Source: Phlegmacium glaucopus (taxonomy: Eukaryota > Basidiomycota > Agaricomycetes > Agaricales > Cortinariaceae). From it: a stretch of DNA of 64,000 nt. The stretch is from positions 1 to 64,000 of the forward strand of contig MU130040.1 in assembly GCA_015039465.1 (NCBI GenBank), read 5' to 3'. The notes under the pieces are model-generated. The model saw only the letters and a program-made list of their open reading frames with translations. It made no database searches and was not told the origin of the DNA. A program made the translations under genes and the position numbers. Position 1 is the stretch's first letter. Each line of letters opens with the position of its first letter. This document shows, in pieces, positions 35,156-46,718 of this stretch.

Positions 35156-36708
35156 TTGTCGATTGGACGCCATTTCAAGCTCGTTGGCTTATATCAAGTT
35201 TTTTCTCCTTCGAAGTATGTTAGTAAGATATACATTGTTGTTCGCTTTCACACTGGACTTGAGATTCGGAAGAGATGGATAAGGAGAGGGACAAGATTGA
35301 AGGGAGGCGGACATGAAAGTTGTTTGTTTGCTGCAAGGTTACACACAACAAAGATGTGGCGGTTGACGTTGAGTTGACGTTCAAACTCGCATTTGATGAA
35401 CCTCATTTAAATCGGATTGCAAGCCTGGGACAACCCTGCAAACTTTTGAGTTCCATTCAAATCCAAGGGAGTTCAGAAATTATAATAACTACACAGGGTC
35501 GCTTGTTACCTCTGGTATGTATTCGTCCAAAATTAGGTATGTTTTGATGGGATGTGATCGGATCATCCAGTTATAGGTGGTCCCATATCTTTTCTGACTC
35601 TCTATATGTTTTTTAACAATCTGTATCACTGAAGAACAGAAATACTGTCTAGTACTAGTAGTAGCAGGAAATGCGTGTTAAAAGTAATATTAGAAAAAAA
35701 ATTAAGCCCTCAGCGCCTCAGCGGGCCCTTGGGTCACGGACTAAAATAGACTAAAATCCTGGGACCACGGTCGTGCATCGATCACAAAATTTAAATTCAC
35801 TACCCACCTGACCCTAGTCTCCCGAAGGCAGCCCATATAATGATGGAAGACAAATCGTTCCATCACCTGACCCTGGTCCACAGTGTTTTTACCACGACCC
35901 CAAACCCGTGCTAGAAAATTGTTAGGTAAACTTCGGAATTCTCGTCGCGTCGAGCTCACGCGACAACGGAGGCCTTCCGCTATTTTTTTAGTGTGAAATC
36001 TGTTATATTTAGCTTAGGCACCATATAAATCAAAATTTGGGCCCAAAGGATTGGTGTTTATCTGACTTCCTCGTCGCTGAAGAAATTTTCAAAGTCCGAA
36101 GATTACATAAAGGTTTTCTTGGGCCGCGGTAAACAACAGACTTCATATATGATATATATCCGATTCATATCACATCACATCTATCGAAGTCTGTCTAGGA
36201 GAGACTAGATTCAAACAGACTCATTCGTAGGCCTGGCTGTGTAGCTCGCTACATGTAACGTCAGTTGTTATCCCCCTTGTTCATCTGTTTCCCAATTATC
36301 CCATGATATATAGATTATCAGAGTTCAAAACGTTCAATGTCAATGTTCAACCTTCAACCTTCAATTTGATGGCTGAGTACTCGGCGAAGTCGGCACCGCC
36401 GTTGAGACCTGACAACCTCCCATCGACTCGGATCTCGAAACCAGTACAGATCGCAGCCCTATTTCTCCTGTTGTGATATATTACAGACCGCGGGCCTATT
36501 TATTATGGTGGGTTGCTAACATTTTGGGGTATATTTGTTATCAGGGCACTTCAACTTGATGGCGGAGTACTTGGTCTTAGAACTTAGCGGCGCCGTTGGG
36601 ACATGACAACCTTCCATCAATCTCGAAACCTGTGCAGATCTTATTGATGATTGGAGCCATAAAACTGTGTTCATTTCCTCGCTTTCGTTGCTTTTCACTC
36701 AGTCTGAC
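35156..36708. other. Intergenic with a ~100-bp direct repeat
   Basis: No gene is supported over 1.5 kb. Positions ~36358-36460 and ~36546-36650 are diverged direct repeats sharing GATGGCTGAGTAC-like, CGCCGTTG, ACATGACAAC and CTCGAAACC blocks. The second lies 60-160 bases before the seven-span gene start, and part of it recurs upstream of that gene's paralogue (around 55985-56070). Confidence 0.5.
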
Positions 36709-37716
36709 ATGACCTCTTCCGACATTCAACTCAACCATGAAATATTGACACTTGGTGTCATCATTTCGGTCATGGTATACGCAGGCGTTGCTGTTCTTGC
36801 TCTAACTTATATCCCTCTTTTGCTCAAAACCTCACATACGATATCCCGACGTATGCGAAACTTTTTATTGGCATACGTTGCATTTATGGTCGCGACCAGC
36901 ACTGTAAACACTGTCACGTTAATTATTGTCTTCACCCTTGGTCGTACCATCTTCTCACACGCAGGCAACGAGATCGAAGACATGCATGCATTTCCGAACG
37001 GAATCGCGGGAGGATTGTGTATTACATTGGCGAGTTGGGCTGCGGACGGATTTATGGTAAGTTTATTAAAGTACCAGGAACTCGATGTCACGGACCATTT
37101 TAGCTATGGCGGTGTGCGGTGTTATATAAGGGAATTTCGCAACGTTATCGATTGGCGATTTTAACTCTTCTCATCCTCCTGGCAACGGCTTCATTTGGTA
37201 TGCTCACCTCACCATGTCCCTTTTCTTTTGCTAACAATAACAAGGCTTTTGCGCATATTTTCTTTCCGACCCAGAGAACGGGGTACTCATATATATGATT
37301 ACTATAAGTACGACTACTATCAACACCATCGCAGCCATCTTGATCGCATCACGGATTCTGTATATTCAAAGACACAATCGGACGGTCGGTTCGGAAAGCA
37401 ACAATCGATATACTACGATCATCATTATCTGCATTGAATCTTCGGCCCTTATCGTTTTCTGCAGTATATTGTATATTGTTCTGGCTCTTAGCTGGGAGCG
37501 AATTCCCGTATCATTTCTCTTTATGCAAAGCTTGGTCCACGTGAATGTAAGCACCATAACTGCTACTTAACAGCAAGAACGCTGATAGGCATCTTACATA
37601 TTATGGTTGATGTTTTGTCAAAATACTAGGTCATATCACCGCTTCTGATTGTTTACCGGGTGGCTCTAGGGAAGGCTGTAACAAGACAGTGTGGGGATGA
37701 ACCTGTAGCTTACTGA
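36709..37716 (+). CDS. Seven-span fungal membrane protein, paralogue 1
   Basis: Exons 36709-37056, 37104-37197, 37245-37546 and 37630-37716 give 276 residues with phases 0, 1, 0. Hydrophobic segments: LGVIISVMVYAGVAVLALTY, FLLAYVAFMVATSTVNTVTL, a Gly/Ala-rich third span ending ASWAADGFM, LAILTLLILLATASFG, TTTINTIAAILIASRILYI, YTTIIIICIESSALIVF and a last one ending ISPLLIVYRVALGKA. Seven spans and a short cytoplasmic tail are typical of a large agaricomycete family with no known ligand; a receptor role is plausible but unproven. All splice sites agree with those of the paralogue at 54836-55939. The tail is 21 residues shorter than in that paralogue because of an earlier stop. Confidence 0.8.
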
Positions 37717-38064
37717 GGCCAAATATTTTGTGTCGACGAGATGTGTCATTTATTGCATCAATATTCCCCCACGTTATTCAACCAGTTTAGATATTAATAT
37801 TAATCAGTTATCTCTCAGTTTCATAGCGTGCGTATGGATTTCAAGCTAATTTGGATGCGCCCTAGTTGTAAATCTAACTCCTCGAAGCACCATCGTATTG
37901 GAGCATGACAAGACAAGGAGACTGGTTCGAGTCTAGATGCATAGCAACATCAAAGCAATACTAAAATTCATGAATAGATATCGTACCCATGTCAGCATGT
38001 TACATGGGACATATCCTTATAAATCATGGGACACTATAACACTACTGATTATAACATAACATAT
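37717..38064. other. Intergenic; P450 3-prime flank
   Basis: The second half (GAGTCTAGATGCATAGCAAC onward) matches the sequence just beyond the stop codon of the P450 gene at 48399. It is the preserved 3-prime flank of the P450 relic that follows. Confidence 0.5.
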
Positions 38065-38560
38065 CTACAAATCGCCATCATGTTCTGTCGCGCGAATCAG
38101 AATTTCCACCCGCTTTGAACGGGACCTTAATGAACATTTGAAAGCAAGGGGCAGTTTAAGACAAGGCAGTGAGTGAGTTATCAAGGATAAGCGCCAAAGC
38201 CGAATTATTCTTACCTGACGATGCCTGGCATATGGCCATGGTCAGTTCTGGATCTCTACCTATCTTTTTGATATCAAAAGCCGCGATGAGTGACGCGATA
38301 GCAATCCAGAAAGATGAATCGGCCAAGAAACAACCTGGACAGATCCTTTTGTCATAGACATTGATCAGTTTCCCATGAACGTGAGCATAAGTTGAGGACA
38401 TCGTTGAACAAACCTTCTACCAAAGCCCAGATAACATCGCCACCGCAGACTTGTCCATGTTCAATCCATCAGCGGTAAGAAATCGTTCTGGCTTGAACTG
38501 GAACGGCTCAGGATACACATTTTCGTCATGTAGCATTGCTTTTTACTGCCACGCTCTTTC
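38065..38560 (-). pseudogene. P450 relic, C-terminal exons
   Basis: On the minus strand this segment corresponds to the last three exons of the P450s at 43886 and 48399. It holds a damaged piece of the QFKPERFLTADGLNMDK exon, the heme exon with KRICPGCFLADSSFWIA, and the last exon ending RATEHDGDL with a stop at 38065. In the heme exon the residue after Pro-Gly is Cys in place of Arg, and an internal deletion disrupts the PERF-to-heme linkage. Nothing upstream of these exons remains, so the copy is dead. Confidence 0.75.
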
Positions 38561-38629
38561 TCCTGTACCCGAAAACATTGGCAGTCCGACAACGGAGGCG
38601 ACATAAGCATTTAGCGTAATCGTTTCGTT

Positions 38630-39440
38630 AACAGTACCTCAGAGTACCCCTGATCAGCGCTTCCGCCGCAGGTGTTCGAGGCTTGATGATACACTTAAAG
38701 GAGATGGGACGGCTGTGATATAAAAGTGATTTCAGCATAGATTGCACTTGTATTTTTATGATCATTCTCACGACAGTTCCACAGGTGAAACCAGGTTTGT
38801 AGCTTGATGATATTGGTCGTCAACTGGCGGTTTCACGTCATAGATGTCACTCAAGGACAAATACTGGAAAAAAATAATCTATGAGACGTACGTCGCAAAA
38901 TATGTTGGGTCTACTGACCGGCGTCCAAAACCAAATGACACAGAGCTTGGGTCCAAGACATCGGTCGTTAAAAACTTCGGAGTTGTAATATGGACCTAAA
39001 CAACAAAGTCAGGACAGAAAGTAGAAGCGATCGTTCGTACTGGCTATATATTACCCATCACAATAATTTGTCCCTTTCGGAATATAATAACCATGATATT
39101 CATCGCCGTCGGTAGCCATGTGGGCAAAACCTTGGAAACCCTTCAGAATGGTAGTAATCATGATCGTCTTTTAATTGAATAAGTAGGCATTTGGACATCA
39201 CGTCATGCAAGGAAATATTCGTGAAATGTTTTCTTGCCGGGCCAGAATTCAATATTCAGTACTTGTTGTGCCAGTCAGCGACTGCAAACAACCGTGACTC
39301 CACGCCTAACCAAAGTCGCTGATGTAATACTAATAGACAATGTTGGCGACGTAACATCAATTACGTCATATACATAGAGTTCATTCACAGTGACACATTC
39401 TGTCTGAGTAATTTGAAGATCTTTACTCAAACAGATCGGT
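38630..39440 (-). pseudogene. Second P450 relic, related to the gene at 41102
   Basis: Minus-strand blocks match exons 2, 3, 8, 9, 10 and 11 of the P450 at 41102-43278. Examples are [13 protein letters not shown] (about 38915-38960), the IYDVKPPVDD-like block near 38830, the [21 protein letters not shown] block near 38660-38700, and an exon 2 end near 39390-39440. Exons 4-7, which include the I-helix, are missing, and the heme-cysteine exon is damaged. The order is preserved, so it is a decayed copy and not scattered pieces. Confidence 0.7.
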
Positions 39441-39448
39441 GGTCCTTT

Positions 39449-39575
39449 GCTGGGACAGGAGCAACAGGAGCAAGGCAGGCGCAGGGGGAGAGCACAAGGC
39501 AGGAGTAGACGGGAGCAGGAGTAAAGAGAAAAGCGGGAGCAGGCAAGAACAAAGCCGGGGCGGGTCGAAAAGAGA
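39449..39575. repeat. Purine-rich degenerate GGAGCA/GGCAGG tract
   Basis: About 125 bases dominated by A and G on the plus strand, made of degenerate GGAGCA, GGCAGG and AGGAGTA units. It separates the P450 relics from the P450 gene downstream. Confidence 0.6.
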
Positions 39576-41101
39576 GCCGATAACGGCAATCCGTTGTCGG
39601 AAGTTAAATGATGCTGGTCTCGTTCAAGATACCAATTTTGTTTCGTATTTAATTAAGAGAATTAAAATTTAAAAAAGGCCGCGACTTCGAAGCTGTTGTT
39701 TTGTGTTTTTAGTTTTAGTTTTTGAAGTGGTTCAACTTGGACTAACCTCTGACTTCAAATACAGCGGGGTTTGAAACACGTCCAGGCGGTAACGGCGGAG
39801 CTGATAAGACCACATATAACGGAATGATTTAGATAGATATCTTTCTTTCGTTTCTTTTCTTTGATTGATTGACATGCCTACTCGGAACGCCAAGAGGATG
39901 CAAACGTACTCCTCAACGCATTTACCGTACGCCCAGATGGAGGCCACAGTCATCTCCGAGACAATTCAAGTGCTGCCATAACCGGAAACTCGTTCATCAG
40001 AAAAGTGAAGTGTGGGAGTAAAAAGTGACAGTGGTGTATCCTTGAGTCAGAGGAAATGACTGTAAGCGAGAACACGGATGGTGACACCCTCAAAATTCCA
40101 AGCGACAGAAACAGATTCTCTAAGGATGTATGTAGTAAAGTTGGTCATCGAAAAGGGAGTTGGATATTATATGTAATGTAAAGAATGAAGCAGCTACCAA
40201 ATCGTGTGGACTCACTCCTGCGGCTATGGTGATGAGATGGTAAATCAGTGGCAATTGCGGCCATGACGACGCGAGGCGGACATGGTTTCTGAACGCTTAG
40301 GCTCAATCAAATCCTTTAGAGGGCTTATCGGTTCAGTGGTCAAGTTTTTTGATAATGAATTTATGCTGTAGAATTAAGTGACTTCCGAGTCTTACTCATA
40401 AGACAGATTATAATCTACAACATAATATCTATCCATAAAAACAAATTTTAGAGCTAGCCAGAGTGAAAAGAACTGTTTTTCCTCTGGTACTATAAATAAC
40501 GATTGCTTTGTGATATGCTAGATCAATACAAGTCCGACCTGTAGTACTAAAAACGTGATATGCTAGAAGCGTACAAATTCAATCTAATTAAAGAACGAAC
40601 GTGAAAGAAAGAGCAGCAGATGATTAAGGCGAACGGAGAGTAAGAAAAAGCGAAGTCGCTGATAGAGTAAAGGTAAAGGAGCAAGAGATCTTGAAGAGAT
40701 CACATGAAAATACAGCAGTCTCTGTCACGCTACGCCAGTGTGACATACTTCGTTACAAGACTGTGCAGTGGACGAGCTTTAGACTGCTATATCACTTTCA
40801 ACATGCATTATAACTTCAATCAGGAGCAAAACCGATCAAACCGACTCGACCAGGGCTCCTTCGTCGATTCAGGGCCAGGCTTATAATACCCCGAACCCAA
40901 ATACAACCTTATTACGACAAGGAATTGCGTCAGTGAGAATTTGAGAAACATGTGGGGCCCACAAAGCAGAGCCTCCCTTATCTCAGGAAATGCAGGGACA
41001 GGAAACGCAGGGACATTCCGCTTCCAAGAGCTTGTTGTCAGTGGTTAAATACCAGTAAGCTTTGCCGGCTGGTAGGCCTTAGCTATCTCAATTCGTCACT
41101 C
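39576..41101. other. Intergenic, no supported gene
   Basis: AT-rich, with only short open frames. A 36-codon frame with ATG near 39873 and a 60-codon frame at 40704 have no supporting signals. The 3-prime end is the promoter side of the P450 at 41102. Confidence 0.4.
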
Positions 41102-43278
41102 ATGGGTTTGCTTGATCCAATTCATGCCTTCCAAACGTTGGCTGCAATAATTTTCGGCTGCTTGTTACTTAGACACTTGACAAATGACAAGGGCAGTAAT
41201 CCGAATGGTCTTCCCCTACCACCTGGCCCCAAGGGCTACCCCCTGATCGGTAACCTCTTCGATATGCCGCTCTACAAGGTTTGGCTCGTTTACGACGAAT
41301 GGTTTAAGACTTACGGTAAGCCTTTCATGATCAATGGCCTTTCGTCTCGAATATTACTTGATCGCTGGACGTTCTACCAGGTGATATGATATACCTAAAT
41401 GTCCTTGGCCAGCACTTCTTGATTTTGGGCTCCAAGGAAAGGACCTACGACCTATTTGACAAAAGATCTTCAAATTACTCAGACAGAATGCATACGCCTA
41501 TGGCGACGGAACTGTATGTATAAAGATTCCTTTCACCCCAGGGAATTTATTAAAAAAGGAATCTGTTCATTTTCAGAATGCGTTGGGATTTCGCCATGGG
41601 CTTTCAGCCTTACAACGCGTGGTGGCGAAAGCACAGGAAAGCATTTCACGGATATTTCCATCCTAACGTGGTGTCCAAATATCTTCCTGCTCAAAAACAA
41701 TCGGTCCATGGTTTTTTGCGTCGACTACTTGCCACACCTGACGATTTTTTCCACCACATTGAACAGTAAGTATCGTGCTTTGGTCTGTGACCTTTACTAG
41801 GAGGAAAAGGGCGCTAATAAATGATCTTGAAAATAAGCACATTTGCTTCTAGCATCATGAAAATCACATATGGAATTGATATTAAAGAGACCGACGATCC
41901 CTACGTCCACCTTGCCAAAGAATCCTTGGGTGGATTAAACGAAGTTGCGACCCCAGGAGCCTTCTGGGTAGACGTATTTCCTTTCTTGAAGCATGTACCA
42001 AGCTGGTTTCCAGGTGCAGGTTTTCAAAAGAAAGCTGCATACTGGAGAGGAGTTAACGCAGATCTGACCGAATTACCTTTCCGTCATGTGGAAGAACAAT
42101 TGGTAAGACATCATTTTTTTCGAGAGTTCATGAGCTTTTTCAAATAATGATTCTGCAGAAAACTGGCAAAGCTCCACCATCCATTGTATCAAACCTCATT
42201 GACCGTCTTCCTGCTGAGGACGATCCTGAACGACCCATGGAGGTAAAGATTGCGCAAAATGTGGCCATTGTGGCCTACCTAGGTCAGTGATGGCGCAAAT
42301 GGACTCTAAATGGATAGCTCACTTACTCTTTTATCATGTTTCTATCAGGTGGCGCTGATACCGTAAGCGAAAGATATACCAAATTATTAACAACGTTATT
42401 AATTGCAGATGTATAATTAGACAGTCGCAACAGTGAAAGCGATGCTCCTGGCGATGGTACTACATCCGGAAGTCCAGAAGAAAGCCCAAGCAGAACTCGA
42501 TGCTGTGATAGGCCCAAATCGCCTCCCAGATTTTGAAGATCGATCTTCTCTGCCATATATCAATGCTGTCGTCAAAGAATCGATGCGTTGGCATTCAGTA
42601 ACGCCTCTTGGTAGGTCTTTTTATCACCATAATTTCTACTATCCTGAAGGGTTCCCCAGGTCTTGCCCACAAGTCTACTAACGACGATGAATATGACGGT
42701 TACTTTATTCCTAAAGGGACAGTTGTGTTCGCTAATGGATGGTCAGTATACAAACGATTATTCCTACTTTCTGTACTGACTTTTGTTGTTTAGGTCCATA
42801 TTGCACAGCTCCCGAACTTTTGACAATCCCATGGAATACAAGCCTGAACGGTATCTGAAAGATGGGAAACTCAATCCCGATATTCTGGACCCAAACACTG
42901 TGTCTTTTGGTTTTGGACGCCGGTCAGTAGAATCCACACATATTTTGCGACGTACAATCTCATAGAATCTTCTTCTCTCCAGTATTTGTCCTGGAAGACA
43001 CTTGAGTGACAACGGCTTATACGCAATTGCATCTTGCTTTCTCGCAGTCTATGACATCAAACCGCCAGTTGACGACCACGGCAATGTCATCAAGCTCAAA
43101 CCTGAGTTCACCAGTGGATTAATGTCGTAAGAACGATCATATCAATACAAGTACAGGGTTAGCTTGACACCTCTTTACTTTTAATAGGAGCCCCGAACCC
43201 TTTAAGTGTATTATCAGCCCTCGAACGCCTGCGGCCGAAGCGCTGATCAATGGTACTGCCCTTAATGAAGACAATTGA
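41102..43278 (+). CDS. Cytochrome P450, microsomal (519 aa)
   Basis: Eleven exons with consistent phases: 41102-41315, 41381-41513, 41577-41765, 41853-42102, 42159-42282, 42349-42362, 42421-42610, 42660-42741, 42794-42922, 42983-43126, 43188-43278. An N-terminal hydrophobic anchor (res 10-24) precedes the proline hinge LPLPPGPKG (37-45), as in ER-bound P450s fed by cytochrome P450 reductase. The I-helix oxygen-activation motif GGADTT is encoded mainly by a 14-nt exon. The K-helix ESMR is at 361-364, the PERY motif follows, and the heme loop FGFGRRICPG has the thiolate Cys at about 444. All core motifs are intact. The substrate is unknown; similarity to the OrdA-like fungal P450 group is an impression only. 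It is tail-to-tail with the P450 at 43886. Confidence 0.92.
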
Positions 43279-43885
43279 GACCATTGAGCGGAGTCGAACA
43301 GAAATGTCTTTTGTCGGATTGTTGTTACTGTTGATTTTCTGAGTATTGTAATATCTTAGAAAGAGGGTTTTCAGCCGAGATTAAAATTATCAAGCTGTGA
43401 TTTCTCAGTACGCATTTATAGGCGGTGCAATTGAAATCGGTTTGGTACCAACAACATATTTTCCAAGGCTTTACCCTAGAATTTGAAGTTCAAGCGACAA
43501 TACTATATGGTGCAGTCTGGTTAATTATGAATTTCAACCATACTTGTAAAGGGTGTATTCGAATCTACTAGTGCAGGTGAAAGCCACCTGTTCTAGGGCG
43601 CGGCTGTCAATAAAGAGAACTGTCGCAGTCCACACCGGGGAATGGAAGAGCCATGATGTTTCGCAGAGCAATGCGCTCCAAGCCTGCGGGTAAAGGTGGA
43701 TAGTTGATCGCATATTTTACACGAGAAAGGTGGAGGAATGGAGTCGAATAGGGAGACTGAGTGACTATCCAGAAGTTAAAGAACAGATATTCCCATGCTA
43801 CTAGTGTAATGTTGGATGAGACATATCCTTATATATAAATTGCGGACACTATAACACTAATAATAATAATAATATAACGTACTAT
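43279..43885. other. Intergenic between convergent P450 genes
   Basis: Shared 3-prime region of two convergent genes. The stretch 43800-43885 (GAGACATATCCTTATA, CACTATAACACTAAT) matches the flanks after the P450 stops at 38065 and 48399. No gene is present. Confidence 0.5.
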
Positions 43886-46102
43886 CTACAAATCGCCATC
43901 ATGCTCTGTTGCGCGAATCACACTTTCCACCTCCCTTGAACGGGGCCGTAATGAACATTTGAAAGGAAGGGACAGTCTGAGCAAAGACAGTGAGTGAGTT
44001 GTCAAGATTATCTGAAACAAAGCCGAATTTATTTACCTTAGGAGGCCTGGTATGTGGCCGTGGTCAGGTTCTGGGTCGTGGCCTATCTTTTTGAGATCAA
44101 ATGCCGCGATGAGTGATGCTACAGCAATCCAGAAAGATGAATCGGCCAAGAAGCGGCCTGGGCAGATCCTTTTGTCAAAGAGGATATTGAATCAGCTTCC
44201 AATGAACGTGAGCATAAGTTGAGCAAACCTTCTGCCAAAGCCCCAAATGATATCGTTGGGATCCATTATAGATTTGTCCATGTCCAATCCATCAGCAGTA
44301 AGAAACCGTTCTGGCTTGAACTGGAACGGCTCAGGATACACATTTTCGTCATGTAGCATTGCCCTTCCAACAGAGATGAGTTTGGAGGACAAATTTGTGG
44401 CGAACACCGTCACATACCAAGCGTTACACAGAACGACAGCATCTTTTGGGATCCTGTATCCTTTGTATTCATCTTCAGCGGTCGATATATGAGGTAATCC
44501 TGAGACAACGTCAGGGATGGGTACCCGTCGAATTGAAGTTAGGACATACCCAACGGCGTTGTGTCTCTCCAACGGACACTTTCCTTGATTACAGCATTAA
44601 TATAAGGCAGAGACGATCTATCCTCGAATGTTGGCAAATTTCCAGGGCCTATCACCCTGTCTAGTTCCTCTTGAGCTTTCTTCAAGACGTCCGGGTAGTT
44701 CAGCAGCGCCAGCACACAATTCGTAACGGCTGCCAATGTCTGAAATTTATCTTAAAATGGGGCGCCGGCTCTCCTATATGAGACTTACAGTGTCTGCTCC
44801 AGCTGATCATGGGGGATTCGATGCTCCGGTTCAGTTGGTGGCTAAATGAAGGAAAGAACGCAAAAACCAACCTGCGTAGAGAGTGCCAGCAACAGATTTA
44901 ATATCATATTCTTGTTTTCTCAGGTCAAATCGTTCATCTACATTGCCTAAGCTGTTTGAACAAAATGACGATCTAGCCGTTCCATTTCCCTTTTACAATT
45001 TTAGATAACAGCGACTGAGCAGAGAAGAAGCGAAAGACATACCATTTGACGTTTCATATCTGCAAATGGTGTGTCTTGCAAAGATATGGTTCGTCTTCGC
45101 CATTCGCGAGCATCCCTTTTGAATCTAGCACCTGGAATCCAGGATGGTACATACTTCAAAATTGGAAATAAATCAACAAGAAAGGCTCCTGGATTGAGCG
45201 CTTTGAGAGCAGGTTCGACAGCGGCTTCGGCCAAAAGGATGTAAGGATCTGATTTTGAATCGATTTTGAATCCATATGTGGTGGAAAGGATGATGTCGCC
45301 AGAGTAACTAGAAGAAACCGTTTCAGTTCAATGTTTTGGCTGACTGCTGACAAAAAGTGCACTAACAGTCGGACGTTACCGAAGAAGTCGTCCGGATCAT
45401 CAAGAAGCCGGCGTAACAGTTTTCTCGTGGCTTCTATTTGGTACGGATAAAACCGAAGGGACGCCTTGGAGTTAAACTCTTGATGCATTAACTTGCGTTG
45501 AGTCCTCCTTTATAGGCCTATAATTAAAACATTGTGGAGAAGACCGAGACTTGGACGAACCAGACATCACCTAAACACTTCCGATAAGATATCAGGTCAG
45601 ATTTATGTTCAAGAAAAAGCGAACCATAGTCTTTGAAAGCGAAACTGAATTCAAATCCCATTAATTCTCGCACCATAGACAATGTGGGTCTAATAAATAA
45701 ATTAGACGTGCTAAAGAGACTCAGGTAGTAGGGTGTGGGCAAGTACCTGCTTGAGTAATTGTTAGACCTTCTTTCAATCAAATCAATTGTAGCTTGGTGT
45801 GTATCAAGTATGATGATATCTGTGCCTGCAGCATTGAGGTGTATAATATCCGAATCTAGGTATTAAAGGATGAGTACCACTATCTTTAAAGGGCAAGCAT
45901 TGGGTAGCTTACTGAATTCTTGAGACCACTGATGATATACTTCCCATGTGGAAGATTCTGGCATGTCGAGTAAATTGCCGATTAGTGGAAGTCCTACTGG
46001 GCCAGGAGGTAATGGCAGACGGCTCCTTTGGCTTATCTTGTAGAATATCCAGATCAGAAGGAAAGCAGTGATGCATAAGAAGAGTATATCGAGGTTGAAC
46101 AT
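43886..46102 (-). CDS. Cytochrome P450, microsomal (513 aa)
   Basis: Thirteen exons, from 46102 down to 43886, with consistent phases: 46102-45913, 45855-45747, 45689-45625, 45570-45561, 45507-45367, 45307-45043, 44989-44872, 44802-44789, 44739-44550, 44499-44418, 44363-44229, 44168-44037, 43976-43886. Two are micro-exons of 10 nt (encoding GDVW around the C-helix) and 14 nt (AGADT of the I-helix, about 300-304). An N-terminal anchor is followed by LPLPPGPVGLPLIGN. The ESVR K-helix, KPERF and WGFGRRICPGRF with heme Cys ~442 are all present. The C-terminus is RATEHDGDL. It is a close paralogue of the gene at 48399 and of the dead copy at 60951. The substrate is unknown. Confidence 0.9.
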
Positions 46103-46156
46103 GTCTACCCGTCAAGTGGAGGGAGGTCTTAGTAGACTGCACACCCTTTCTCGTTC

Positions 46157-46172
46157 CTTCATTAAATAGCAG
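46157..46172 (-). promoter_or_regulatory. TATA-like box shared by three P450 promoters
   Basis: CTATTTAAT on the minus strand lies ~60 bases before the ATG of the P450 at 46102. The same block, with flanking AAGGGT and GCAGTCT, occurs ~65-75 bases upstream of the P450 at 50627 and of the copy at 60951. Confidence 0.55.
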
Positions 46173-46192
46173 GCTGGTCTATTAGTAGCTGT

Positions 46193-46718
46193 CAAGTAGG
46201 GCGATTATCGCATGATGGCATCCTTGCAATTATTGCATAACTATGTACGAAAACCGAGAAACCGATAATCCGAATCACCTTGACGATTATTCAGTGCGAT
46301 TATCGGACAATTATGGGCCACATTACCTTGATCTTCCGGGGTGATGTAAGCAAAAATGTTAATATAACCATATTAAATCAAAGAATCGACTCGGACGATA
46401 CGGCTATTATTAGGCAGACAAAATAGGGGGATTATCCGCTGATTCTGTCCACAATTTTTGAGACACAGTCTATAATCGCGATTATAACAATAATCGCAGA
46501 ATCGTAAAATCGCCTCTGGAGTCTTGAGGCGACTCGGATTCAACGATGTTTTGGACGATTATCGAAGCCGATTATTTGATGTTCACGCAGAAGATCATTT
46601 TAATCTGTCAAAGTAATCGCGGCCCATAATCGTCCGGTAATCGCACTGAATACTCGTCATGGTCCAGGTGATTGTCATATATAATGGCAATCTCCCCGTG
46701 CGATAATCGCCCTACTTG
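46193..46718. mobile_element. MITE-like element with 20-bp terminal inverted repeats
   Basis: The left end CAAGTAGGGCGATTATCGCA (46193-46212) is the exact reverse complement of the right end (46699-46718). A second inverted pair inside, around TATTCAGTGCGATTATCGG and GGACAATTATGGGCC on the left, is mirrored near 46620-46660. The interior is AT-rich and full of CGATTATCG words, with no coding capacity. No clear target-site duplication is visible. The left flank is P450 promoter sequence and the right flank is the FAD monooxygenase relic, so the element sits at a rearrangement junction. Confidence 0.75.
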
